Assembly: GCA_016927895.1 (NCBI GenBank)
Contig: JAFGLT010000033.1
Location: 1 to 46,808, forward strand
DNA from: Candidatus Bathyarchaeota archaeon
GTDB taxonomy: Archaea; Thermoproteota; Bathyarchaeia; Bathyarchaeales; Bathycorpusculaceae
Direction of reading: 5' to 3'
DNA length: 46,808 bases
Both the position numbers and the translations under genes were made by a program. Positions 1-8,221 of this stretch are shown here, in pieces. The first letter of the stretch is position 1, and each line of letters starts with the position of its first letter. Under the pieces are notes generated by a model that worked only from the letters and a program-made list of their open reading frames with translations, did not search any database and had not been told where the DNA came from.

Positions 1-387
1 AGTGTCAAAATCGTCGCCAGCGTTTATTGCATCTGGAACTCGGTCTACTTCAGACACGGACAGCAACTGGTTGGTTGAACTAAAAACTCCAATCAAGTCG
101 TCTAATTCATGGTAGTCAGACCCCCCATAATTGTCAACCGTGCCTTCAAAACTAATCAGTATAGTGTCGCCAGCGGAAATACCGTTACTCTGCAAATCAG
201 CAATGCCTGGAGATTCCACACCAGAATTATCTCGGGGATCTACGTACAAGTATGCGCCTCTGACCGATACGTCAACTTCAATTGAACCGTTCGAAGCCTT
301 CACTTGAGCTCCAACTCCAGAAAATGTAACAACCAGAAACGTTGATAGCAGCAACGCAATTAGTATTTTCTTACTTATTTGTCGCAT
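1..387 (-). CDS. exported protein, N-terminal part only (runs off the window)
   Basis: The minus-strand frame starts with ATG at 387 and stays open for 129 codons to the window edge, so the C-terminus is missing. Residues 1-26 form a signal peptide: MRQISKK, then a hydrophobic stretch ending near GVGAQ. The mature part is rich in Asp, Gly, Ser and Val. It has the pattern ISAGDTILISFEG followed by a Gly-rich turn and later RVPDAINAGDD, which resembles jelly-roll sugar-binding proteins of the PA-IL/LecA type; that resemblance is by eye only. It would act outside the cell. A TATA-like A/T stretch lies near 409-422. The next genes downstream on the minus strand lie outside the window. Confidence 0.7.
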   Translation of the reverse strand, partial: MRQISKKILIALLLSTFLVVTFSGVGAQVKASNGSIEVDVSVRGAYLYVDPRDNSGVESPGIADLQSNGISAGDTILISFEGTVDNYGGSDYHELDDLIGVFSSTNQLLSVSEVDRVPDAINAGDDFDT

Positions 388-579
388 AAACTCAACATCC
401 TATGAGCGAAAATATGATATTTGCTGCGTTTGCTTATAGGGTTTATGGAATACACATGATGCGCTCTAATTAAAACAACTTGTTAGCTTACCGAGTCAGT
501 TCAATAATTCAAAAGGCTCTTATCCCAAGGCGATAGATTGAAAAATTCGATAAAAATGATGGTTTTGTTGGGAGTGGAG

Positions 580-668
580 ATATAGCCACTTGCACCGAGG
601 CTACCTCACTTCGCCCACTTCAGTCTAATATTAAAAAAAGAGAACATAATGAGGAGATATCGCCACTT
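580..668. repeat. intergenic repeat, copy 1 (related to 2887-2970)
   Basis: The 299-bp gap 388-686 holds no gene. It contains two copies of a short unit, GGAGATAT(A/C)GCCACTT, near 586-602 and 651-667. Between them is a CGAGGCTACCTCACTTCG stretch and an A-rich run. The same order of elements recurs at 2887-2970, in both cases just past the 3' end of a minus-strand gene. The first unit can fold, because AGTGG and CCACT flank an 8-base loop. Function is unknown; a shared 3'-end or processing element is possible. Confidence 0.5.
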
Positions 669-686
669 ACCTCAGAAATGCATATT

Positions 687-1145
687 TCAGGTAGGATGGT
701 TTTTTCTGTGAAGTAATACCGCCAGTAATGTTGTTGTGATTAGGGTTGTCAGAATCAAGTATGCCGAAAGTTCGGGTATCAGAGTGATTTCTGCATCAAA
801 AGGCACATCAGCACTTATTATAACATATCCTGTGAAAGGATCATTCGTAAATGGTGCTGATTGGGATAGATCTATTGTTAGTGATTGACCAGTATTTATT
901 TGCTTATTTTCGGTGGCTAAATGAGTATCGTTTTCTAAATAATAGTCGAGAGCAAAATTTCCATTAATGGTGCCGTTATTGTTTATAACAAAAACGCTAG
1001 AAACTCCAGAGGAGTCCCGATAGATAGGGCTTAAAGTCTCAGTATAAACTCCCACGCTTGTTACTTTGTCAATCAAGAAACTTGATGTAACCAAAAGTAT
1101 TGTTATCATCAACATATTTTTGTTCAAAGATATCTTAGGATTCAT
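687..1145 (-). CDS. small exported protein with C-terminal membrane anchor / sorting-like signal
   Basis: This 152-residue protein starts at ATG 1145. Residues about 8-30 are a signal peptide or N-anchor (MLMITILLVTSSFLI). The middle (about 35-120) reads as one small beta-rich extracellular domain with an N-glycosylation sequon (NDT). The C-terminus is ITLIPEL, then a hydrophobic helix of about 20 residues, then HRKN. This tripartite tail (Pro-Glu, helix, basic end) resembles archaeal CTERM sorting signals and is shared with the neighbouring beta-helix protein, which ends IEIIPDL-helix-RRKR. It lies 15 bp downstream of that gene, so the two are probably co-transcribed. No function is recognised. 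Confidence 0.65.
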   Translation of the reverse strand: MNPKISLNKNMLMITILLVTSSFLIDKVTSVGVYTETLSPIYRDSSGVSSVFVINNNGTINGNFALDYYLENDTHLATENKQINTGQSLTIDLSQSAPFTNDPFTGYVIISADVPFDAEITLIPELSAYLILTTLITTTLLAVLLHRKNHPT

Positions 1146-1160
1146 AACGGTCTGTTCATT

Positions 1161-2750
1161 TTATGTTAGGTTTACTAATAAAGCGTGTGCACTAAAAAAG
1201 GGAAATTGGGTCTTGTTTCGTGCGGAAAGTGTTCTCTTCCTTCTGGAGATGATGGCTATGAGCAGTGTTGCCATCATTAATAGTGAAATAATTGTGAGTG
1301 CTCGTAAATCCGGTATTATCTCTATCTCTCGTGTTGTGTGTTCATATTCGAAATAAATCCATCCGTGTGTCCCGTTGTCATAGAGGGTGTAGTTCCAATA
1401 GGTTGGATTAGCTCCATCAATAGTTACGTTGAATGGTTCAGACATTACTTCGTATGGTATACTTACTCGGCAGAACCCATGAGTTTGATTAGCTGTCATA
1501 TTGGATACGTGCATTGTTATTGTGCTGTTAGACGCAAAATACTGGAAGCTTTCTATGGTGGAGTTGGAGATAATGTTCACTTGTTTTCCCAGAGAAGTGT
1601 TGAAACAATGAAACATGCCCATTAGAGGATAGTAGTCTGTGTCGTTTGCATCAATGACCTGCGGAGTATCTCCTATTCCATCATGACTTAAGTCAACACC
1701 AGTGTAGTTGCTCCAATAGTTACCTTCAATACCATCATCCCATTTATTCGCATAACTTAGATCGACGACGACCTGATTGGTATTGTTGATTAAGTTGTTA
1801 TGGTGAAACGTGTTATTTGAAGACTCCTCAAGGTAGATGCCAAGATATTCGTTGTCTATTATGTTGTTTGCAGAAACGATGTTAAAGTCCGAACTGGCGG
1901 AGTTGATACCAACGCTATTGTTTCTTATGTCATTCCCAAATATGGTGTTATTGTTTGAAGACGAAGGGTTAATGCCCCACCAGTTGTTTGCTATTATGTT
2001 GTTTCTAGATATGGTGTTGTTAGAAGAGTTGTCGAGCATGATGCCACTTCCGCCGATTACAACCGAGTTATTTGCAATATCGTTTTCAGAAATCGTGTTG
2101 TTAGATGACTCTGAGATATAGATGCCAGAGTTGTTGTTTTCTGTTATGTTGTTTCCCGAGATCACATTATCAGCAGAATTGAATCTAACCCAAACACCGA
2201 TATTATTTTCGCTCATGCTGTTGCCTAAGATTGTGTTATTGGAAGAAGCATAAAGCTGAACAGCTTCAACGCCATCTGTTATGGTGTTGTCTGTTATCGT
2301 GTTGTCGGAAGAGTTCTCAAGGTAAATGTTTCCCTCGTTGAATGTTATGTTGTTTTCCAAGATGATGTTCAGGATTGACGACTGAAGATAGATTCCATAT
2401 CCAAACCCCATGACGTTTAAGTTTCTGATTGTCACATTGCTTACGCTTGTCAGATTGAAGCCGTATATGAGAGTCCCCGAGCCGTTGACTGCGTATCCGT
2501 CTCCGTCAACTATTATGTTGCTTCTCTCAACTACTATCGAATCGGCGATGTCGTCTGTTAATGTGTATGTAACATTGTTTTCATTGGTAATCTTGTTCGT
2601 GCCCTCAACCAAACCATTAGACCTAATGTAAATGGTTCCAGACGCGTATGCAACCATATTCACTTTGAAAAATGCTAATCCAGTTGCTCCTAGCAACAGA
2701 GCCACAATCCCCCAAACCAAAATGTTTCTAAGCAAACCCTTCACGTTCAT
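1161..2750 (-). CDS. NosD-like right-handed beta-helix surface protein
   Basis: The 529-residue protein has an N-terminal signal anchor (about residues 10-35). From about residue 85 to 345 it carries many repeats of the form NNTI-x-x-N-x-I, the ladder of a right-handed parallel beta-helix as in NosD/pectate-lyase-like proteins. A second extracellular domain (about 380-480) has several N-glycosylation sequons. Near residue 485 the tail starts with IPDLRAL, then a hydrophobic helix, then RRKR. About 20 further residues follow this basic stretch, which is longer than usual. It is probably a cell-surface or S-layer-associated protein. The name NosD reflects fold only, since no nos genes are nearby. 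A paralogue lies at 36902-38272. The start ATG 2750 directly precedes the signal segment. Confidence 0.8.
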   Translation of the reverse strand: MNVKGLLRNILVWGIVALLLGATGLAFFKVNMVAYASGTIYIRSNGLVEGTNKITNENNVTYTLTDDIADSIVVERSNIIVDGDGYAVNGSGTLIYGFNLTSVSNVTIRNLNVMGFGYGIYLQSSILNIILENNITFNEGNIYLENSSDNTITDNTITDGVEAVQLYASSNNTILGNSMSENNIGVWVRFNSADNVISGNNITENNNSGIYISESSNNTISENDIANNSVVIGGSGIMLDNSSNNTISRNNIIANNWWGINPSSSNNNTIFGNDIRNNSVGINSASSDFNIVSANNIIDNEYLGIYLEESSNNTFHHNNLINNTNQVVVDLSYANKWDDGIEGNYWSNYTGVDLSHDGIGDTPQVIDANDTDYYPLMGMFHCFNTSLGKQVNIISNSTIESFQYFASNSTITMHVSNMTANQTHGFCRVSIPYEVMSEPFNVTIDGANPTYWNYTLYDNGTHGWIYFEYEHTTREIEIIPDLRALTIISLLMMATLLIAIISRRKRTLSARNKTQFPFFSAHALLVNLT

Positions 2751-2886
2751 GCTAAAATCCCCAATGTAATCTAAACATTGGTGTCCAAAGTCTTATAACG
2801 CTTCTCACAAAAACCCACATATGGGCAAATTTCTTTTTCAAAAAAGGGAAAAAAGGTTACGTGGTACATGGGAAAAATGCCTAAAA

Positions 2887-2970
2887 CGAACGAGGCTATC
2901 TCACCTCGGCCACTTTGATTTTGCTTATCCTAAAAAAGAGGGGAATAGTTGCGGGAGACATCGCCACTAA
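2887..2970. repeat. intergenic repeat, copy 2 (related to 580-668)
   Basis: This lies in the gene-free stretch 2751-2992, just past the 3' end of the signal peptidase gene. It repeats the order seen at 600-668: CGAGGCTATCTCACCTCG, then CCACTT, an A-rich run, and GGAGACATCGCCACTAAC. CGAGG and CCTCG can pair around an 8-base loop. The element differs from copy 1 by scattered substitutions and small gaps, so it is an old or selected duplicate rather than a recent one. The rest of the gap is A/T-rich with promoter-like character for the beta-helix gene. Confidence 0.5.
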
Positions 2971-2992
2971 CGATATAACTTTATAAATACAT

Positions 2993-3655
2993 CTATGGTT
3001 GCTGTTGCAATTCTCTCTGCTGTTCAGACGGCTTTTTGTTTCTCAGCAGCGGGTACACAAACTCGATAACCACTATTAGTATTATGAGGGCTATGACTAT
3101 GGGCAAGCCCACGGAGTTGCGCATGAACAGCACAATATGCCCAAACCAGGGAATGCGCATAACCACTTTGCCAACCACCAAGTCCTCGGGAACCCCTTGA
3201 CCACTGTTCCACGGGTCGTACTCGCTTCTTTCAGGCGTGGCTGGCCACTTGTTGTAGCCATTTCCGTCGCCTTTAGTGTAAAAATATAATACCCCATCCC
3301 TCTCCTCTGTAGCAACTATCCTGTGTACAATAAGCTCGTCTTCGTCACCAGGTTTGTGGAAGACAATTATGTCGCTTTCGGGGTAATCCGCGTTCAATTC
3401 CGCTGGATTCACTCCTTGAACGATAATGAGGTCGCCTATGTGCAGGGTGTGGGAAAATGGGTGTGTCCATCCGTCGCATGCGCCGTTTTGGGGTATGCAC
3501 ATGCTACCGCTTACTACTGCTAAAGCGGGGTATGATGTGTTCAGGACTACTTGTGACCCGTACCAGAAGCCGAAAACTGCTAGAGCAATCAAGCCGATGA
3601 CAACTGCGGTTTGGACGTAGTCATTATTCCAAATTTTCTTGAGATTAGCAGTCAA
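2993..3655 (-). CDS. signal peptidase I, archaeal/ER (Sec11) type
   Basis: This 220-residue membrane protease should remove signal peptides at the outer face of the membrane. TM1 spans about residues 14-34. The catalytic Ser51 lies in VSGSMCIP. A His in LIVHRIV (about 111) replaces the bacterial Lys, as in archaeal and ER enzymes, and an Asp lies in the TKGDGN box (about 130). A second TM lies near 178-200. The start is TTG at 3655 with GAGG 6 bases upstream. It sits next to several exported proteins. A paralogue with the same motifs is at 17790-18443. Confidence 0.9.
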   Translation of the reverse strand: MTANLKKIWNNDYVQTAVVIGLIALAVFGFWYGSQVVLNTSYPALAVVSGSMCIPQNGACDGWTHPFSHTLHIGDLIIVQGVNPAELNADYPESDIIVFHKPGDEDELIVHRIVATEERDGVLYFYTKGDGNGYNKWPATPERSEYDPWNSGQGVPEDLVVGKVVMRIPWFGHIVLFMRNSVGLPIVIALIILIVVIEFVYPLLRNKKPSEQQRELQQQP

Positions 3656-3805
3656 AGCGGGGCCTCGGTTGAATTGAAGTATTCTTGTTCATAAAGCAAT
3701 CTATGTTATAAAACTTAACGCTGCCAAAAAAGGAAAAATGAGGAATTTGAGAGTTAATTGCAATTACTTGCGTTGCTGCTCGTTGACTGCTCTGTTGACG
3801 CAGAT

Positions 3806-3976
3806 TTAGATTTTCTTTTTACTGAGTACTTCGCGGAAGCTGGCGTGACATTTCGGGCATTCATACAGCCCGATTTCCAGCTGCATCCTCTTTCCTTGCT
3901 TGTCTGGACGACCGGCCATCTTCCATGATTTCTTCATCTTTGGAACGTCGGCTCCACATTTAGGACATTTAGCCAT
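3806..3976 (-). CDS. small zinc-ribbon protein with Cren7-like core
   Basis: This 56-residue protein starts at ATG 3976 behind a strong GGAGG at about 3983-3987. It begins MAKCPKCG and carries a second knuckle, ECPKCH, so four cysteines form a likely zinc ribbon (residues 4, 7, 43 and 46). Between and after the knuckles, the pattern W-K-M-A-G-R...IGLYECPKC-x3-FRE recalls the Cren7 chromatin protein (W-x-L-A-P-K-G-R-K-G-V-K-IGLF-x2-P-x3-x-FR). The protein is very basic. A role in DNA binding or chromatin is plausible but is inferred from this by-eye match. A TATA-like box lies upstream at 4025-4036. Confidence 0.75.
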   Translation of the reverse strand: MAKCPKCGADVPKMKKSWKMAGRPDKQGKRMQLEIGLYECPKCHASFREVLSKKKI

Positions 3977-4024
3977 TTACTTTCCTCCATGATATTACGG
4001 TTCCATCGTTTCTTACTATGATAG

Positions 4025-4036
4025 ATATATAATTTT
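4025..4036 (-). promoter_or_regulatory. TATA-like box for the zinc-ribbon gene
   Basis: On the minus strand, AAAATTATATAT lies about 50 bases upstream of ATG 3976. This would place transcription start near 4000 and leave a short leader containing the GGAGG ribosome site. Position and composition fit an archaeal promoter; there is no direct evidence. Confidence 0.45.
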
Positions 4037-4271
4037 CCATTGTTTTCAAATAGAAACTTTCTGTTTAAACATCAAAATTAAACACTTTTATGTTAAAAGC
4101 ATGGAAAAACAAAAAACAACCTGGAAAATTGCAAAACAAAATGTGATAAACGCGTTTTTTCTTCGCTTTAATTTAAAAATTTAAGACGTAACCTCTTTCA
4201 AAAACACGCCAAAACGTTTTTACCGTTGATTCTCCGCTTAATCTCTTCGATACCCTGAGGTCTACCTGAAA

Positions 4272-7145
4272 TTGCAGGATTCTGAAAGCGTTTTTGAGAT
4301 GCTTGTTAAGCCAGTTCGAAGGCTCATCGAACAGAAAGGCTTCCCAGAACCCACTGAACCTCAGGAGAAAACAATTCCCAAGATACTCGAGGGCAAAAAC
4401 GTCCTTTTGATTTCGCCCACGGCAACAGGCAAAACTGAAGCAGCGTTTCTTCCATTGCTTAGTATGCTATTGCAGGCACAGCAGACGCCGGGGATAAAAG
4501 TTTTGTATATTACACCGTTGCGGGCTTTGAACAGAGACATGCTTGAACGGCTTGAATGGTGGTGCAACAACTTGGACATCAAGTTGGCGGTCAGGCACGG
4601 CGACACTGACACCAAAGAGAGAACGCGCCAGTCCAGAAGTCCTCCAGATGTACTGATAACCACGCCTGAAACGTTACAAGCCATGCTGTCTGGTTGGCTG
4701 CTGCGGCAGCACCTGCAAAGCTTGCGGTGGGTGGTAATTGACGAGGTGCATGAACTGGCAGACAGCAAACGGGGAAGCCAGCTGTCTTTGGCTTTGGAGC
4801 GTGTCAGAAACTTGGCGCATACAGACTTCCAAATGATAGGGTTGTCCGCCACTATAGGCACCCCTGAGAAGGTAGCTCAGTTTCTCGTGGGTAACAACCG
4901 ACCCGTAGAAATCATTCGCGTGCCCGTCGCTAAAATGATGCGGTTGGAAGTAGTTTTTCCGAAGCCAACCGAGGACGACGTGAGGCTCGCAGGTAAACTT
5001 TACACCCACCCCGAAGTAGCAGCCCGCTTACGGCTTATACGTGAGTACATGGGCAAACACAAGTCTGTGCTCCTGTTCACTAACACCCGCTCAGTCTCGG
5101 AGGTGCTGGCAAGCAGGTTCAAAGTTTGGGACATAGACTTTCCCGTTTCCATTCACCACGGATCACTCGCTAAGCCCTCCCGGATAGCAGCGGAAACCGG
5201 GCTTAAACGAGGAAGCCTCAAAGGTTTAATCGCCACCAGCAGCCTTGAGTTAGGCATAGACGTAGGCCGCATCGACTTGGTTATTCAGTACATGAGTTCC
5301 AGGCAGGTTGCAAGGCTTATTCAACGGGTGGGCAGGGCAGGTCACCGAGTAGGTCGCGTGGCGAAAGGCGTGATTATCGGCATGGACTCTGATGACACCT
5401 TAGAGGCGTTGGTTATCGCACGGAGAGCTTTGAAAGAGGAGCTGGAGCCTGTTCAAGTTCCACCTAAACCGTACGACGCTTTGACTCATCAGATTGCGGG
5501 TTTGCTTCTTAAGAAAAGGCGTTTGGAATTCGCCGAGATTTTGGAAGTGGCACGAAACGCTTACCCATACCAGGGTGTAACGATGGAGGATATTGAGAAG
5601 TCGCTCAAGTACATGCATGAGCGTTTTCCACGGTTGGCTTGGGTTTCCTTTGAGGACCAAGTGGTTTTGAAGCCTTCGCAAACCAAGGCGCTTTTCGAGT
5701 ACTACTTTGACAATCTATCCATGATTCCCGTAGAGAAACAGTTTCTAGTTGTGGACAATGCAAGCGACACGTCAATTGGAGTGCTTGACGAAGCGTTTAT
5801 GGCGGAGTATGGCAAGGTTGGAACCAAATTCATCATTAGGGGCAGCCCGTGGCAGATAATGCACACCACTGAAGACAAGGTTTACGTCAGGTCTGTCGAT
5901 GACCCCACAGGCGCCATACCAAGCTGGATAGGCGAAGAAATTCCTGTGCCTTTCCAAATAGCGCAGGAGGTGGCTTGGATTAGAGGGTTCGTGGAACAGA
6001 AAATTCACAGTGGGCTTTCACCGGAGGAAACCAGCGAGTTGCTCAGCCAGCGGTACCCCGCTGACAAGGACACTATACTGCGTGCTTTGGCGGAGACAAT
6101 TGAGCAAGTGAACGATGGCTTGGCAGTTCCCACAGATAAGCGGATAGTGCTTGAGGACTGGGAGGATTTCGTGGTAATCCACGCTAATTTTGGTTCTCTT
6201 GCGAACAGGGCTCTGGCTCAGCTGTTGGGGGATGTGCTCTCGGATAAACTTGGTCACGGAATTGTTGTTCAGCATGACCCTTACCGCATCTTTGTGCAGA
6301 CAATGGGCGCAGCCAACGTAGATCGTATACTAGAGGTTTTTGATGAATTGCAGGGTATGCCTGAAGAATCAGTTAAAGGCGCGCTTACCCGGTCAACTGT
6401 GAAAACAGGGCTTTTCAAGCGGCGTGTAATCCATGTCGCTCGCCGTTTTGGCGCATTGAAAAAGTGGGCGGATTTCAGCAGTGTTAGTCTTCAGAAGTTG
6501 ATTACGAGTTTTGAGGGTACGCCTATTTACGACGAGGGGTTGAAGGAGGTTTTCACGAAGGACTTGGATGCTGACGGACTTGTCCACGTTTTAGGAAATA
6601 TTCGAGACGGTGAAATCAAGCTGCAACCGGTGAATACTGGCGGCGCCGCGACTCCGGTGGCTCGGGTGGGTATTGAAAGAGTTAGTATGAAAACTGATCT
6701 CATTCCTCCTGACAGGATGCGTGCTGTGCTTGTGGAGTCGGCCAAGGCACGGTTACTGAATGAGACTGGCACTTTTGTGTGCACGAACTGCTGGGATTAT
6801 TTGGAAATGAGTCGCGTTAAGGATTTGCCTGACCAGCCTAAATGTCCGCGATGCGGTTCTTTTGGTGTTGGGGTTTTGAAGGTTGCTGAGGAGCGGGCGT
6901 TTCCTTTGGTTGAGAAGAAGGGCCAGAAGTTGACGCAGGCCGAGGAACGGTTGCGGGTGAGGGCGGTGGAAACTGGACAGCTGGTGCGAAAGTATGGTAA
7001 AGCGGCTGTAGTGGCTTTGAGCGCGCGTAAGGTTTGGGCGTCAGAAGCCGCCAGTGTTCTCGAGAAAGAGTCTAAGCTCAGTAGCCGGTTTTACGAGCTG
7101 GTTCTTGAAGCAGAGCGCAAGGCGTTGAGTAAACGGTTCAGATAG
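4272..7145 (+). CDS. lhr: Lhr-family DEAD/DEAH-box helicase
   Basis: This 957-residue superfamily 2 helicase acts in DNA or RNA remodelling and repair. Motifs in order are Walker A SPTATGKTE (about 49-56), motif Ia TPLRALNRD (about 81-89), DEVHEL (157-162), SAT (192-194), the second RecA domain with ATSSLELGID (about 321-330), and QRVGRAGHR (351-359). After the helicase core come the winged-helix and beta-barrel parts typical of Lhr. A C-terminal four-cysteine zinc knuckle follows (CTNC near 837 and CPRC near 861), then a basic helical tail. The start is TTG 4272, with GAGGT about 9 bases upstream. It is monocistronic, with a TATA-like A/T stretch upstream. Confidence 0.92.
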   Translation: MQDSESVFEMLVKPVRRLIEQKGFPEPTEPQEKTIPKILEGKNVLLISPTATGKTEAAFLPLLSMLLQAQQTPGIKVLYITPLRALNRDMLERLEWWCNNLDIKLAVRHGDTDTKERTRQSRSPPDVLITTPETLQAMLSGWLLRQHLQSLRWVVIDEVHELADSKRGSQLSLALERVRNLAHTDFQMIGLSATIGTPEKVAQFLVGNNRPVEIIRVPVAKMMRLEVVFPKPTEDDVRLAGKLYTHPEVAARLRLIREYMGKHKSVLLFTNTRSVSEVLASRFKVWDIDFPVSIHHGSLAKPSRIAAETGLKRGSLKGLIATSSLELGIDVGRIDLVIQYMSSRQVARLIQRVGRAGHRVGRVAKGVIIGMDSDDTLEALVIARRALKEELEPVQVPPKPYDALTHQIAGLLLKKRRLEFAEILEVARNAYPYQGVTMEDIEKSLKYMHERFPRLAWVSFEDQVVLKPSQTKALFEYYFDNLSMIPVEKQFLVVDNASDTSIGVLDEAFMAEYGKVGTKFIIRGSPWQIMHTTEDKVYVRSVDDPTGAIPSWIGEEIPVPFQIAQEVAWIRGFVEQKIHSGLSPEETSELLSQRYPADKDTILRALAETIEQVNDGLAVPTDKRIVLEDWEDFVVIHANFGSLANRALAQLLGDVLSDKLGHGIVVQHDPYRIFVQTMGAANVDRILEVFDELQGMPEESVKGALTRSTVKTGLFKRRVIHVARRFGALKKWADFSSVSLQKLITSFEGTPIYDEGLKEVFTKDLDADGLVHVLGNIRDGEIKLQPVNTGGAATPVARVGIERVSMKTDLIPPDRMRAVLVESAKARLLNETGTFVCTNCWDYLEMSRVKDLPDQPKCPRCGSFGVGVLKVAEERAFPLVEKKGQKLTQAEERLRVRAVETGQLVRKYGKAAVVALSARKVWASEAASVLEKESKLSSRFYELVLEAERKALSKRFR

Positions 7146-7310
7146 AGTTTTTATGGTTATTTCCTTGATTTGGCGGCATTTTTTCTTCGCAGTTTTTTTG
7201 CTGTTTGCGGTTATTGACTGTGGAAAGTTAGGAACAGTTAACAACCTTTTTAAGGTGAACACGTTCATACTTTGTTCTAGCATCCATTACAACTACAGGA
7301 GACCAAAAAG

Positions 7311-7637
7311 GTGGAAATAAGCCGCAAAAAGCTCCGCGACGAGGTTCTCATGCGTATTAAGTATGTTAAGACCTGTGTTATGGCTAGAGAGTTATGTCTT
7401 CTTGTGCGCACGAACCGCGCTGTGCTGGAGCCTGAGGATGTGAAGGAAGTTTGCAGTTACATTTCGGGTCTTTGCAAGGAGGAAGGGTGTTTAGAGCCCA
7501 GCGAGTTGTGTCGGAAAGCTGCTGAAGCAATCGGTTCCAATGATGAGGAGAAGTATTTGGAGCTGTGTGCGCAGAGTTGCGTTAAGTGCGGCGAGGCTAA
7601 ACGACCGCTGCAGAAGAAGAATGCTTATGTGGCGTGA
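7311..7637 (+). CDS. cysteine-rich helical protein, unknown function
   Basis: The start is GTG 7311, after a TTTTTAAGG promoter-like stretch near 7247-7255. The 108 residues are predicted all-helical and contain nine cysteines, ending in a cluster of the type LCAQSCVKCGEA. This cluster recalls the cysteine pattern of four-helix copper-binding proteins (DUF326/Csp), but spacing in the rest of the protein is looser, so I do not assign that function. Metal binding is the likely theme. A class I methyltransferase follows 49 bp downstream on the same strand, so the two may share a transcript. Confidence 0.6.
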   Translation: MEISRKKLRDEVLMRIKYVKTCVMARELCLLVRTNRAVLEPEDVKEVCSYISGLCKEEGCLEPSELCRKAAEAIGSNDEEKYLELCAQSCVKCGEAKRPLQKKNAYVA

Positions 7638-7686
7638 AAAGCATAAGTTGAACAATATTCACAATCAGTTTGGAGAGGGTAATTAA

Positions 7687-8163
7687 ATGTTCATTGCACC
7701 GTTCGTCCCAAGTCCTGCTCAAGTAATCGAGTATATGCTTAAGTTGGCTGATTTGAAAGCTGGCGAAGTTTTGTTTGATTTGGGCGCGGGGGATGGACGG
7801 ACAGTTATTATGGCCGCGAAGTCTTTTGGCGCACGGGCTGTAGGCGTTGAGTTGAGAGAGGATTTAGCTAAGAAGGCGTTAAGCACTATACATGAGAATG
7901 GACTCTCGGACAGGGTAACCATAGTTAACGGTGACATGTTTAATGTGAATTTAACTTCTGCTGACGTGGTTTTTCTCTATTTGACAACTAGCGCGAACGA
8001 GAAGATCCGACCAAAGCTGGAGACTGATTTGAGGAAAGGTGTTCGCGTGGTTTCTCACGACTACGAGATTGTCGGGTGGAAGCCCCTGAGAGTTGAGAAT
8101 TACTGTGAAAACCCGAAGCTAGGCTACCCGTCACACACAATTTACCTTTACGAGAAGCCGTAG
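7687..8163 (+). CDS. class I SAM-dependent methyltransferase
   Basis: This 158-residue protein starts at ATG 7687 behind a GGAGAGGGT site. It opens with FVPSPAQVIEYML, a leader typical of small archaeal methyltransferases. Motif I is FDLGAGDGR (about 35-43) and motif II is GVELRED near 58-64. A later acidic segment, NGDMF, should contact adenine. The usual DPPY/NPPF signature of DNA or RNA base methylases is absent; VVFLYLTT stands at that position, as in methyltransferases acting on proteins or small molecules. The substrate cannot be told. Confidence 0.8.
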   Translation: MFIAPFVPSPAQVIEYMLKLADLKAGEVLFDLGAGDGRTVIMAAKSFGARAVGVELREDLAKKALSTIHENGLSDRVTIVNGDMFNVNLTSADVVFLYLTTSANEKIRPKLETDLRKGVRVVSHDYEIVGWKPLRVENYCENPKLGYPSHTIYLYEKP

Positions 8164-8221
8164 TTTCCCTGTATTTCCCGTGATTTGGTTTCTTTCTGGT
8201 TTTAGTTGTTTTTTCTGATTT

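Noticed and set aside
4099-4182. 26-codon frame upstream of lhr (MEKQKTTWKIAKQN)
   Set aside because: No ribosome site, very A-rich sequence in a promoter region, and no features.
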